Positions 1 through 11,487 of a stretch of DNA of 64,000 nucleotides are shown in pieces. Source of the stretch: Cavia porcellus. Lineage: Eukaryota > Chordata > Mammalia > Rodentia > Caviidae. The position numbers and the translations under genes were made by a program. The notes under the pieces were generated by a model, which searched no databases, was not told the DNA's origin, and saw only the letters and a list, made by a program, of their open reading frames with translations. Location: assembly GCF_034190915.1 (NCBI RefSeq), contig NW_026947546.1, forward strand, positions 1,612,001-1,676,000. The letters are read 5' to 3'. Numbering within the stretch: position 1 is the first letter of the stretch; every line of letters starts with the position of its first letter.

Positions 1-48
1 CACAAACCATAACCCAAAATCTAAACCTAACCCTAACCTAAATCCTAA

Positions 49-69
49 CCCTAACCCTAACCCTAACCC
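49..69 (-). other. Potential telomeric G-quadruplex tract (recurs in every unit)
   Basis: Three consensus hexamers plus a fourth CCC run, flanked by AATCCTAA and an AACAATAACC region. On the - strand this is GGG-TTA-GGG-TTA-GGG-TTA-GGG, the minimal human-type telomeric G4 pattern. The tract is present near the start of each type A unit; in type B the fourth CCC is weakened (CCCTAAACCATAAC). Folding is inferred from the known behaviour of TTAGGG DNA. Confidence 0.6.
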
Positions 70-424
70 ATAACAATAACCCTGACCCTAACCGTAACCC
101 TAACCCTAACACTAACTTCTAACCTTAACCCTAACCCTAATCATAACCCTAAGACTAAATCTCACCCTAAACAATAACACTAACCCTAAACGTAACCCTA
201 ACCCTAAACCTAAACCATATCATAACCCTAAACCTAACACTAAACCTAACCCAAAACCTAACCCTAAAACGAAACCTAATCCTAAAACCTAACCCTAACC
301 CTAACACTAAGCCTAACTCTAAAACTAACCATAACCCTAACCTTAACCTTAACTCTAAACCCAACCCTATCCCTAAACCTGACCCTAAACCTAAACCTAA
401 TCTAACCCTAACCCTAACCATAAC

Positions 425-505
425 CCTAAACTTTACCTTTACCCTAAACTCTAACCCTAATGCTAACCCTAACCCTAATCTCTAACTCTAAAAGATAACA
501 ATAAA
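425..505 (+). other. Hexamer-poor island 1 of the unit
   Basis: Contains CTAAACTTTACCTTTACCC and, further on, AAAAGATAACAATAAACC, which break the six-base rhythm and raise A/T content. Present in every unit with only small changes (CTCTAATTC in type B). No known motif recognised. A useful unit-specific landmark. Confidence 0.5.
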
Positions 506-574
506 CCTAACCCTAAACCGAACTCTAAACCTAAACCTAACCTTAACCCTAACCATAACGCTAACCCTAACTGT

Positions 575-620
575 AACCCTAGTTTTAACCCTAAGCTGAA
601 TACTAACACTAATCCATAAC
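575..620 (+). other. Hexamer-poor island 2 of the unit
   Basis: CCTAGTTTTAACCC followed by AAGCTGAATACTAAC. This is one of the few places with a TTTT run and several G residues on +. Conserved in all 23 units (for example near 3443, 6304 and 63829). No function recognised. Confidence 0.5.
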
Positions 621-1045
621 CCTAACCTTAACCCTTACCATAACCCTAACACTAAATGTAAAACTAGCCCCTAACCCTAACACTAACCCTATCCGTAATC
701 CCTAACCCTAATCCTAACCCTAACACTAAAACTAGCCGTAACCCTAAATGTAACACCAACACCGAACGTAACCCTAAACATCACTTTAACCATATCCTTA
801 ACACCTATCCCCTAACCCTAACCCAAACCCTAAACCTAACCATAACCCTAACACTAACACTAATGCTAAACCTAAACCCTAACCATAACCCTCACCCTAA
901 CGCTAACCCAAAACCTACCTCTAATCCCTATCCTAAACCTAACCCTAACCCTAACCCTAAACCTCACACTAACCCTAAACCTAAACCTAACCCTAAACCT
1001 AACCTTAACCCTAACCCTAACCCTAACGGTAACCCTAACACTCAC

Positions 1046-1629
1046 CCTAACCCTATCCCTAATCGCTAACCCTAACCATAACCATAACCCAAACACTAAC
1101 ACCAAAACCCTAACCCTAATCATAACACAAAACCTCACTGTAACCCTAACCCTAACCCTAGCTCTAATCCTAACCTTCTAGCCCTGACACTAGCCCTAAT
1201 CCTAACCCTAACCCTAACACCTAACCCTAACCCTAACATCTAACCCTAACCCTAACCCTATCTCTAACCGTAAACCTATCAATAAACTAAAGCCTAGCCC
1301 TAAAACTATCCCTAAACATAATCCTAGAACTGAGCCTAACGCTAACTCTAACTGTAAACTTAAAACTAATCCATAACCATAACCCTAACCAAAACCCTAA
1401 AACTCACTCTAACCCTATCCCTAATCCCTAACCCTAACACAGACACTAACACCGAAACCCTAACCCTAAACCTAACCCGAACCCTAATCCTAAACTTAAC
1501 CCTAACCGTAACCCTAAGCCTTACCTTAACCCTAAAACTAACACGAACCCAAATTCATAACCCTAAACCTAACTCTAAACCTAACCCTAATGCCTAACCC
1601 TAACGATAAGCCTAAACCTAACCCTAAAC
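1046..1629 (+). repeat. Internal sub-repeat S1 of the HOR unit (unit 1 copy)
   Basis: Starts around CTATCCCTAATCG (1053) and carries in order CCAAAACCC (1102), CTAGCTCTAATCC (1158), AATAAAC (1281), ACTGAGCC (1329), CCATAAC (1371) and CCGAAACCC (1452). The same anchors recur in the same order in S2, at offsets of 584, 584, 559, 595, 595, 595 and 606 bp. This indicates an old tandem duplication inside the unit. Edges are approximate. Confidence 0.75.
1426..1437 (+). repeat. Hexamer slippage site I (unit 1 allele: 2 copies)
   Basis: A perfect CCCTAA tract between ATCCCTAA and CACAGACAC. Units 1, 2, 8, 11, 12, 13, 17 and 19 have two copies. Units 3-7, 9, 10, 14-16, 18 and 20-22 have four (for example 7151-7174). 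No three-copy allele is seen, which suggests a single 12-bp event that then spread. Confidence 0.93.
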
Positions 1630-2106
1630 CTAAACCCTATCCCTAATCGATAACCCTAACTATAACCGTAACCGAAACACTAACTCCAAAACCCTAACCC
1701 TAATCATAACACAACCCTAGCTCTAATCCTAACCTTCTAACTCTAACCCTAACCCTAATATTAAACCGAACCCTAACACTAACACCTACCCCTAACCCTA
1801 ACCCCTAACCCTAACCCTAACCCTATCCCTAACCGTAAACCTAATGCTAACCCTATCCCTAACCCTAAACCTATCAATAAACCGAACCCTAGCCCTAAAA
1901 CTATCCCTAACCCTAATCCTAGAACTGAGCCTAAAACTAACTCTAACTGTAAACGTAACAGTAATCCATAACCCTAACCCTAACCCTACCCCTAAACTCA
2001 CTCTAACACTGTCCCTAATTCCTAACTCTAACTCTAATCCTAACGCAAACAGTAACCCCGAAACCCTAACCCTAAACCTAACCCTAATATTAATCCTAAT
2101 CTTCTA
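1630..2106 (+). repeat. Internal sub-repeat S2 of the HOR unit (unit 1 copy)
   Basis: Second copy of the S1 anchors: CTATCCCTAATCG (1637), CCAAAACCC (1686), CTAGCTCTAATCC (1717), AATAAAC (1876), ACTGAGCC (1924), CCATAAC (1966), CCGAAACCC (2058). It ends around the AATCTTCTAACC junction at about 2098-2109. Confidence 0.75.
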
Positions 2107-2640
2107 ACCCTAACCCTAACCCTAGCCCTTACCCTATCGCTAAAACTAATCCTAACCCGAAACCCTAACCCTAACCCGAAGCCTAACACTAACACCTAAC
2201 CCTAACCATAACCCTATCATTAAATCTAAACTTAATGCTAACCCTGTCCCTAACCCTAACCCAGACAATAAACCTAACCCTAAACCTAAAACTATCCCTA
2301 ACCCTAATCATAATACTGAGCCTAACACTAACCCTAAGCCTAACCCTAACCCTAAGTTCTAACTCTAACCCTAACCAGAACAGTAACCCTAGTCCATAAC
2401 CCTAACATTAAACTTTACAATAACCCTAACCCTAACCGTAACACTAACCCCTAAGCCTGACCCTAACCTTATCCCTAATCCCTAAGCCTAGCTCTAACAA
2501 TAACACTAACCCTAACCATAACCCTAAACATAACTGTAAACCTAACCATAACCATAACCATATTCTTATCACCTAACACATAACCCTAACCAAAACCCGA
2601 ACCCTAAACCTAACCCTACACATAATAGTAACCCTGAACC
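2107..2640 (+). repeat. Internal sub-repeat S3 of the HOR unit (unit 1 copy, diverged)
   Basis: Weaker third copy: AATAAAC (2267) and ACTGAGCC (2315), both 391 bp after the S2 anchors, plus ACTATCCCTAACCC between them. Its right part (CCATATTCTTATCACC at 2558) resembles CCATATCCTTAACACC at 790, 1768 bp earlier, so further old duplications are likely. Confidence 0.6.
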
Positions 2641-2647
2641 TATCAGT

Positions 2648-2656
2648 CTTCCGAAG
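2648..2656. other. Conserved 9-bp inverted repeat CTTCCGAAG, once per unit
   Basis: CTTC-C-GAAG is a short palindrome with one central base inside TATCAGTCTTCCGAAGCC, the stretch least like a telomeric hexamer. It is unchanged in all 22 complete units, starting at 2648, 5504, 8385, 11266, 14147, 17028, 19908, 22777, 25664, 28551, 31414, 34277, 37140, 40021, 42902, 45783, 48646, 51527, 54390, 57271, 60152 and 63033. It could be a protein-binding box, as CENP-B boxes are in alpha satellite, but it does not match the CENP-B box. Conservation may simply reflect recent homogenisation. Confidence 0.75.
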
Positions 2657-2746
2657 CCTAACCCTGACCCTATCCCTAACACCTAAACCCGAAACCTAAC
2701 CCTAACCTGCCCCTAACCCTAACCTTAAACGTAACCGTAAACCTAA

Positions 2747-2770
2747 CCCTAACCCTAACCCTAACCCTAA
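2747..2770 (+). repeat. Hexamer slippage site II (unit 1 allele: 4 copies)
   Basis: A perfect CCCTAA tract between ACCTAA and CCATTACCC. Four copies in units 1, 10, 11, 12, 16, 18 and 22. Five with an internal TCCTAA in units 2, 3, 5, 13, 17 and 19. Five uninterrupted in units 4, 6, 7, 14, 15, 20 and 21. Six in units 8 and 9. Confidence 0.93.
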
Positions 2771-2863
2771 CCATTACCCTAACACTAACACTAATCCTAA
2801 ACTCTAACCCTAACACTTACCCAAACCCTAACCCTAAACTGTAAAACCAAACCCTAACCCTAA

Positions 2864-5725
2864 CACAAACCATAACCCAAAATCTAAACCTAACCCTAAC
2901 CTAAATCCTAACCCTAACCCTAACCCTAACCCATAACAATAACCCTAACCCTAACCGTAACCCTAACCCTAACACTAACTTCTAACCTTAACCCTAACCC
3001 TAATCATAACCCTAAGACTAAATCTCACCCTAAACAATAACACTAACCCTAAACGTAACCCTAACCCTAAACCTAAACCATATCATAACCCTAAACCTAA
3101 CACTAAACCTAACCCAAAACCTAACCCTAAAACGAAACCTAATCCTAAAACCTAACCCTAACCCTAACACTAAGCCTAACTCTAAAACTAACCATAACCC
3201 TAACCTTAACCTTAACTCTAAACCCAACCCTATCCCTAAACCTGACCCTAAACCTAAACCTAATCTAACCCTAACCCTAACCATAACCCTAAACTTTACC
3301 TTTACCCTAAACTCTAACCCTAATGCTAACCCTAACCCTAATCTCTAACTCTAAAAGATAACAATAAACCTAACCCTAAACCGAACTCTAAACCTAAACC
3401 TAACCCTAACCCTAACCATAACGCTAACCCTAACTGTAACCCTAGTTTTAACCCTAAGCTGAATACTAACACTAATCCATAACCCTAACCTTAACCCTTA
3501 CCATAACCCTAACACTAAATGTAAAACTAGCCCCTAACCCTAACACTAACCCTATCCGTAATCCCTAACCCTAATCCTAACCCTAACACTAAAACTAGCC
3601 GTAACCCTAAATGTAACACCAACACCGAACGTAACCCTAAACATCACTTTAACCATATCCTTAACACCTATCCCCTAACCCTAACCCAAACCCTAAACCT
3701 AACCATAACCCTAACACTAACACTAATGCTAAACCTAAACCCTAACCATAACCCTCACCCTAACGCTAACCCAAAACCTACCTCTAATCCCTATCCTAAA
3801 CCTAACCCTAACCCTAACCCTAAACCTCACACTAACCCTAAACCTAAACCTAACCCTAAACCTAACCTTAACCCTAACCCTAACCCTAACCGTAACCCTA
3901 ACACTCACCCTAACCCTATCCCTAATCGCTAACCCTAACCATAACCATAACCCAAACACTAACACCAAAACCCTAACCCTAATCATAACACAAAACCTCA
4001 CTGTAACCCTAACCCTAACCCTAGCTCTAATCCTAACCTTCTAGCCCTGACACTAGCCCTAATCCTAACCCTAACCCTAACACCTAACACTAACCCTAAC
4101 ACCTAACCCTAACCCTAACCCTATCCCTAACCGTAAACCTATCAATAAACTAAAGCCTAGCCCTAAAACTATCCCTAAACCTAATCCTAGAACTGAGCCT
4201 AACGCTAACTCTAACTGTAAACTTAAAACTAATCCATAACCATAACCCTAACCAAAACCCTAAAACTCACTCTAACCCTATCCCTAATCCCTAACCCTAA
4301 CACAGACACTAACACCGAAACCCTAACCCTAAACCTAACCCGAACCCTAATCCTAAACTTAACCCTAACCGTAACCCTAAGCCTTACCTTAACCCTAAAA
4401 CTAACACGAACCCAAATTCATAACCCTAAACCTAACTCTAAACCTAACCCTAATCCCTAACCCTAACGATAAGCCTAAACCTAACCCTAAACCTAAACCC
4501 TATCCCTAATCGATAACCCTAACTATAACCGTAACCGAAACACTAACTCCAAAACCCTAACCCTAATCATAACACAACCCTAGCTCTAATCCTAACCTTC
4601 TAACTCTAACCCTAACCCTAATATTAAACCGAACCCTAACACTAACACCTACCCCTAACCCTAACCCTAACCCTAACCCTATCCCTAACCGTAAACCTAA
4701 TGCTAACCCTATCCCTAACCCTAAACCTATCAATAAACCGAACCCTAGCCCTAAAACTATCCCTAACCCTAATCCTAGAACTGAGCCTAAAACTAACTCT
4801 AACTGTAAACGTAACAGTAATCCATAACCCTAACCCTAACCCTACCCCTAAACTCACTCTAACACTGTCCCTAATTCCTAACTCTAACTCTAATCCTAAC
4901 GCAAACAGTAACCCCGAAACCCTAACCCTAAACCTAACCCTAACATCAATCCTAATCTTCTAACCCTAACCCTAACCCTAGCCCTTACCCTATCGCTAAA
5001 ACTAATCCTAACCCGAAACCCTAACCCTAACCCGAAGCCTAACACTAACACCTAACCCTAACCATAACCCTATCATTAAATCTAAACTTAATGCTAACCC
5101 TGTCCCTAACCCTAACCCAGACAATAAACCTAACCCTAAACCTAAAACTATCCCTAACCCTAATCATAATACTGAGCCTAACACTAACCCTAAGCCTAAC
5201 CCTAACCCTAAGTTCTAACTCTAACCCTAACCAGAACAGTAACCCTAGTCCATAACCCTAACATTAACCTTTACAATAACCCTAACCCTAACCGTAACAC
5301 TAACCCCTAAGCCTGACCCTAACCTTATCCCTAATCCCTAAGCCTAGCTCTAACAATAACACTAACCCTAACCATAACCCTAAACATAACTGTAAACCTA
5401 ACCATAACCATAACCATATTCTTATCACCTAACCCATAACCCTAACCAAAACCCGAACCCTAAACCTAACCCTAAACATAATAGTAACCCTGAACCTATC
5501 AGTCTTCCGAAGCCTAACCCTGACCCTATCCCTAACACCTAAACCCGAAACCTAACCCTAACCTGCCCCTAACCCTAACCTTAAACGTAACCGTAAACCT
5601 AACCCTAACCCTAATCCTAACCCTAACCCTAACCATTACCCTAACACTAACACTAATCCTAAACTCTAACCCTAACACTTACCCAAACCCTAACCCTAAA
5701 CTGTAAAACCAAACCCTAACCCTAA
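2864..5725 (+). repeat. HOR unit 2, type A (2862 bp; I=2, II=5) with 7-bp deletion
   Basis: Type A with AACCGTAAC. It lacks one 7-mer (CCCCTAA) at about 4652-4680, where other units have the interrupting CCCCTAA. With II=5 this gives 2863+6-7=2862. It shares two otherwise rare variants with unit 13: a hexamer change near 3407 (CCCTAA where most units have CCTTAA) and CACCTAACACTAACC near 4081. Site II contains a TCCTAA interruption (near 5613), as before most type B units. Confidence 0.95.
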
Positions 5726-8606
5726 CACAAACCATAACCCAAAATCTAAACCTAACCCTAACCTAAATCCTAACCCTAACCCTAACCCTAAACCATAACA
5801 ATAACCCTAACCCTAACCATAACCCTAACACTAACACTAACTTCTAACCTTAACCCTAACCCTAATCATAACCCTAAGACTAAATCTCACCCTAAACAAT
5901 AACACTAACCCTAAACGTAACCCTAACCCTAAACCTAAACCATATCATAACCCTAAACCTAACACTAAACCTAACCCAAAACCTAACCCTAAAACGAAAC
6001 CTAATCCTAAAACCTAACCCTAACCCTAACACTAAGCCTAAGTCTAAAACTAACCATAACCGTAACCTCAACCTTAACCCCAAACCCAACCCTATCACTA
6101 AACCTGACCCTAAACCTAACCCTAATCTAACCCTAACCCTAACCATAACCCTAAACTTTACCTTTACCCTAAACTCTAACCCTAATGCTAACCCTAACCC
6201 TAATCTCTAATTCTAAAAGATAACAATAAACCTAACCCTAAACCGAACTCTAAACCTAAACCTAACCTTAACCCTAACCATAACGCTAACCCTAACTGTA
6301 ACCCTAGTTTTAACCCTAAGCTGAATACTAACACTAATCCATAACCCTAACCTTAACCCTTACCATAACGCTAACACTAAATGTAAAACTAGCCCCTAAC
6401 GCTAACACTAACCCTATCCGTAATCCCTAACCCTAATCCTAACCCTAACACTAAAACTAGCCGTAACCCTAAATGTAACACCAACACCGAACGTAACCCT
6501 AAACATAACCTTAACCATATCCTTAACACCTAACCCCTAACCCTAACCCAAACCCTAAACCTAACCATAACCCTAACACTAACACTAATGCTAACCCTAA
6601 ACCCTAACCACAACCCTCACCCTAATGCTAACCCAAAACCTACCTCTAATCCCTATCCTAAACCTAACCCTAACCCTAACCCTAAACCTCACACTAACCC
6701 TAAACCTAAACCTAACCCTAAACCTAACCTTAACCCTAACCCTAACCCTAACCGTAACCCTAACACTCACCCTAACCCTATCCCTAATCGCTAACCCTAA
6801 CCATAACCATAACCCAAACACTAACACCAAAACCCTAACCCTAATCATAACACAAAACCTCACTGTAACCCTAACCCTAACCCTAGCTCTAATCCTAACC
6901 TTCTAGCCCTGACACTAGCCGTAATCCTAACCCTAACCCTAACACCTAACCCTAACCCTAACACCTAACCCTAACCCTAACCCTATCCCTAACCGTAAAC
7001 CTATCAATAAACTAAAGCCTAGCCCTAAAACTATCCCTAAACCTAATCCTAGAACTGAGCCTAACGCTAACTCTAACTGTAAACTTAAAACTAATCCATA
7101 ACCATAACCCTAACCAAAACCCTAAAACTCACTCTAACCCTATCCCTAATCCCTAACCCTAACCCTAACCCTAACACAGACACTAACACCGAAACCCTAA
7201 CCCTAAACCTAACCCGAACCCTAATCCTAAACTTAACCCTAACCGTAACCCTAAGCCTTACCTTAACCCTAAAACTAACACGAACCCAAATTCATAACCC
7301 TAAACCTAACTCTAAACCTAACCCTAATCCCTAACCCTAACGATAAGCCTAAACCTAACCCTAAACCTAAACCCTATCCCTAATCGATAACCCTAACTAT
7401 ATCCATAACCCAAACACTAACTCCAAAACCCTAACCCTAATCATAACACAACCCTAGCTCTAATCCTAACCTTCTAACTCTAACCCTAACCCTAATATTA
7501 AACCGAACCCTAACACTAACACCTACCCCTAACCCTAACCCCTAACCCTAACCCTAACCCTATCCCTAACCGTAAACCTAATGCTAACCCTATCCCTAAC
7601 CCTAAACCTATCAATAAACCGAACCCTAGCCCTAAAACTATCCCTAACCCTAATCCTAGAACTGAGCCTAAAACTAACTCTAACTGTAAACGTAACAGTA
7701 ATCCATAACCCTAACCCTAACCCTACCCCTAAACTCACTCTAACACTGTCCCTAATTCCTAACTCTAACTCTAATCCTAACGCAAACAGTAACCCCGAAA
7801 CCCTAACCCTAAACCTAACCCTAACATTAATCCTAATCTTCTAACCCTAACCCTAACCCTAGCCCTTACCCTAACGCTAAAACTAATCCTAACCCGAAAC
7901 CCTAACCCTAACCCGAAGCCTAACACTAACACCTAACCCTAACCATAACCCTATCATTAAATCTAAACTTAATGCTAACCCTGTCCCTAACCCTAACCCA
8001 GACAATAAACCTAACCCTAAACCTAAAACTATCCCTAACCCTAATCATAATACTGAGCCTAACACTAACCCTAAGCCTAACCCTAACCCTAAGTTCTAAC
8101 TCTAACCCTAACCAGAACAGTAACCCTAGTCCATAACCCTAACATTAACCTTTACAATAACCCTAACCCTAACCGTAACACTAACCCCTAAGCCTGACCC
8201 TAACCTTATCCCTAATCCCTAAGCCTAGCTCTAACAATAACACTAACCCTAACCATAACCCTAAACATAACTGTAAACCTAACCATAACCATAACCATAT
8301 TCTTATCACCTAACCCATAACCCTAACCAAAACCCGAACCCTAAACCTAACCCTAAACATAATAGTAACCCTGAACCTATCAGTCTTCCGAAGCCTAACC
8401 CTGACCCTATCCCTAACACCTAAACCCGAAACCTAACCCTAACCTGCCCCTAACCCTAACCTTAAACGTAACCGTAAACCTAACCCTAACCCTAATCCTA
8501 ACCCTAACCCTAACCATTACCCTAACACTAACACTAATCCTAAACTCTAACCCTAACACTTACCCAAACCCTAACCCTAAACTGTAAAACCAAACCCTAA
8601 CCCTAA
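5726..8606 (+). repeat. HOR unit 3, type B (2881 bp; I=4, II=5)
   Basis: First type B unit. Tags: CCCTAAACCATAAC at the front, AACCATAACC in place of AACCGTAACC, CCTAAGTCT near 6049, CTCAACCTTA near 6067, ACATAACCTT near 6503, GCTAACCCTA near 6589, CCACAACCCTC near 6608. Site I has four perfect hexamers (7151-7174). Site II carries the TCCTAA interruption. By eye it matches unit 4 almost throughout. Confidence 0.95.
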
Positions 8607-11487
8607 CACAAACCATAACCCAAAATCTAAACCTAACCCTAACCTAAATCCTAACCCTAACCCTAACCCTAAACCATAACAATAACCCTAACCCTAACCA
8701 TAACCCTAACACTAACACTAACTTCTAACCTTAACCCTAACCCTAATCATAACCCTAAGACTAAATCTCACCCTAAACAATAACACTAACCCTAAACGTA
8801 ACCCTAACCCTAAACCTAAACCATATCATAACCCTAAACCTAACACTAAACCTAACCCAAAACCTAACCCTAAAACGAAACCTAATCCTAAAACCTAACC
8901 CTAACCCTAACACTAAGCCTAAGTCTAAAACTAACCATAACCGTAACCTCAACCTTAACCCCAAACCCAACCCTATCACTAAACCTGACCCTAAACCTAA
9001 CCCTAATCTAACCCTAACCCTAACCATAACCCTAAACTTTACCTTTACCCTAAACTCTAACCCTAATGCTAACCCTAACCCTAATCTCTAATTCTAAAAG
9101 ATAACAATAAACCTAACCCTAAACCGAACTCTAAACCTAAACCTAACCTTAACCCTAACCATAACGCTAACCCTAACTGTAACCCTAGTTTTAACCCTAA
9201 GCTGAATACTAACACTAATCCATAACCCTAACCTTAACCCTTACCATAACGCTAACACTAAATGTAAAACTAGCCCCTAACGCTAACACTAACCCTATCC
9301 GTAATCCCTAACCCTAATCCTAACCCTAACACTAAAACTAGCCGTAACCCTAAATGTAACACCAACACCGAACGTAACCCTAAACATAACCTTAACCATA
9401 TCCTTAACACCTAACCCCTAACCCTAACCCAAACCCTAAACCTAACCATAACCCTAACACTAACACTAATGCTAACCCTAAACCCTAACCACAACCCTCA
9501 CCCTAATGCTAACCCAAAACCTACCTCTAATCCCTATCCTAAACCTAACCCTAACCCTAACCCTAAACCTCACACTAACCCTAAACCTAAACCTAACCCT
9601 AAACCTAACCTTAACCCTAACCCTAACCCTAACCGTAACCCTAACACTCACCCTAACCCTATCCCTAATCGCTAACCCTAACCATAACCATAACCCAAAC
9701 ACTAACACCAAAACCCTAACCCTAATCATAACACAAAACCTCACTGTAACCCTAACCCTAACCCTAGCTCTAATCCTAACCTTCTAGCCCTGACACTAGC
9801 CGTAATCCTAACCCTAACCCTAACACCTAACCCTAACCCTAACACCTAACCCTAACCCTAACCCTATCCCTAACCGTAAACCTATCAATAAACTAAAGCC
9901 TAGCCCTAAAACTATCCCTAAACCTAATCCTAGAACTGAGCCTAACGCTAACTCTAACTGTAAACTTAAAACTAATCCATAACCATAACCCTAACCAAAA
10001 CCCTAAAACTCACTCTAACCCTATCCCTAATCCCTAACCCTAACCCTAACCCTAACACAGACACTAACACCGAAACCCTAACCCTAAACCTAACCCGAAC
10101 CCTAATCCTAAACTTAACCCTAACCGTAACCCTAAGCCTTACCTTAACCCTAAAACTAACACGAACCCAAATTCATAACCCTAAACCTAACTCTAAACCT
10201 AACCCTAATCCCTAACCCTAACGATAAGCCTAAACCTAACCCTAAACCTAAACCCTATCCCTAATCGATAACCCTAACTATATCCATAACCCAAACACTA
10301 ACTCCAAAACCCTAACCCTAATCATAACACAACCCTAGCTCTAATCCTAACCTTCTAACTCTAACCCTAACCCTAATATTAAACCGAACCCTAACACTAA
10401 CACCTACCCCTAACCCTAACCCCTAACCCTAACCCTAACCCTATCCCTAACCGTAAACCTAATGCTAACCCTATCCCTAACCCTAAACCTATCAATAAAC
10501 CGAACCCTAGCCCTAAAACTATCCCTAACCCTAATCCTAGAACTGAGCCTAAAACTAACTCTAACTGTAAACGTAACAGTAATCCATAACCCTAACCCTA
10601 ACCCTACCCCTAAACTCACTCTAACACTGTCCCTAATTCCTAACTCTAACTCTAATCCTAACGCAAACAGTAACCCCGAAACCCTAACCCTAAACCTAAC
10701 CCTAACATTAATCCTAATCTTCTAACCCTAACCCTAACCCTAGCCCTTACCCTAACGCTAAAACTAATCCTAACCCGAAACCCTAACCCTAACCCGAAGC
10801 CTAACACTAACACCTAACCCTAACCATAACCCTATCATTAAATCTAAACTTAATGCTAACCCTGTCCCTAACCCTAACCCAGACAATAAACCTAACCCTA
10901 AACCTAAAACTATCCCTAACCCTAATCATAATACTGAGCCTAACACTAACCCTAAGCCTAACCCTAACCCTAAGTTCTAACTCTAACCCTAACCAGAACA
11001 GTAACCCTAGTCCATAACCCTAACATTAACCTTTACAATAACCCTAACCCTAACCGTAACACTAACCCCTAAGCCTGACCCTAACCTTATCCCTAATCCC
11101 TAAGCCTAGCTCTAACAATAACACTAACCCTAACCATAACCCTAAACATAACTGTAAACCTAACCCTAACCATAACCATATTCTTATCACCTAACCCATA
11201 ACCCTAACCAAAACCCGAACCCTAAACCTAACCCTAAACCTAATAGTAACCCTGAACCTATCAGTCTTCCGAAGCCTAACCCTGACCCTATCCCTACAAC
11301 CTAAACCCGAAACCTAACCCTAACCTGCCCCTAACCCTAACCTTAAACGTAACCGTAAACCTAACCCTAACCCTAACCCTAACCCTAACCCTAACCATTA
11401 CCCTAACACTAACACTAATCCTAAACTCTAATCCTAACACTTAGCCAAACCCTAACACTAAACTGTAAAACCAAACCCTAACCCTAA
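8607..11487 (+). repeat. HOR unit 4, type B front with switched tail (2881 bp; I=4, II=5)
   Basis: Front and middle match unit 3. The tail switches to a second form: TCCCTACAACCT near 11292 instead of TCCCTAACACCT, an uninterrupted five-hexamer site II, and ACACTTAGCC near 11437 instead of ACACTTACCC. This tail form recurs at the ends of units 6, 14, 15, 20 and 21. Confidence 0.94.

Larger units (their letters stand above)
1..2863 (+). repeat. HOR unit 1, type A (2863 bp; site I=2, site II=4)
   Basis: Reference unit for the internal positions used here. Type A tags: CCCATAAC near 67-75, AACCGTAACC near 89-98, ACATCACTTT near 778, GCTAAACCTA near 864. It carries the rarer AACGGTAAC near 1025, shared with units 11, 12, 17 and 19. 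AAACATAATCC near 1315 is shared with units 17 and 19. Its tail has CCCTACACATAATAG near 2614, shared only with the tail of unit 12. Confidence 0.95.

Noticed and set aside
64..100. Start of unique sequence near CCCATAACAATAACC
   Set aside because: The stretch is just a variant-rich part of the unit, recurs in all units and returns to hexamers immediately.
863..1138. Overlapping ORFs of 68 and 88 codons on opposite strands, repeated in every unit
   Set aside because: Composition is almost only Asn-Pro-Lys or Arg-Val-Phe, set by the hexamer in each frame. The ORFs overlap antisense, start at chance ATG codons and have no domain. They recur because the unit recurs.
2648..2656. Heat-shock element or CENP-B box at CTTCCGAAG
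   Set aside because: The heat-shock half-site pair needs TTC-NN-GAA spacing, and the motif here is one base short. The essential CENP-B box bases are not present. Kept only as an unassigned palindrome.
6625..6906. 93-codon Leu-Thr-rich ORF present only in type B units
   Set aside because: Its start depends on one base (AATGCT in B versus AACGCT in A). It is a low-complexity translation of CTAACC, not a B-specific gene.
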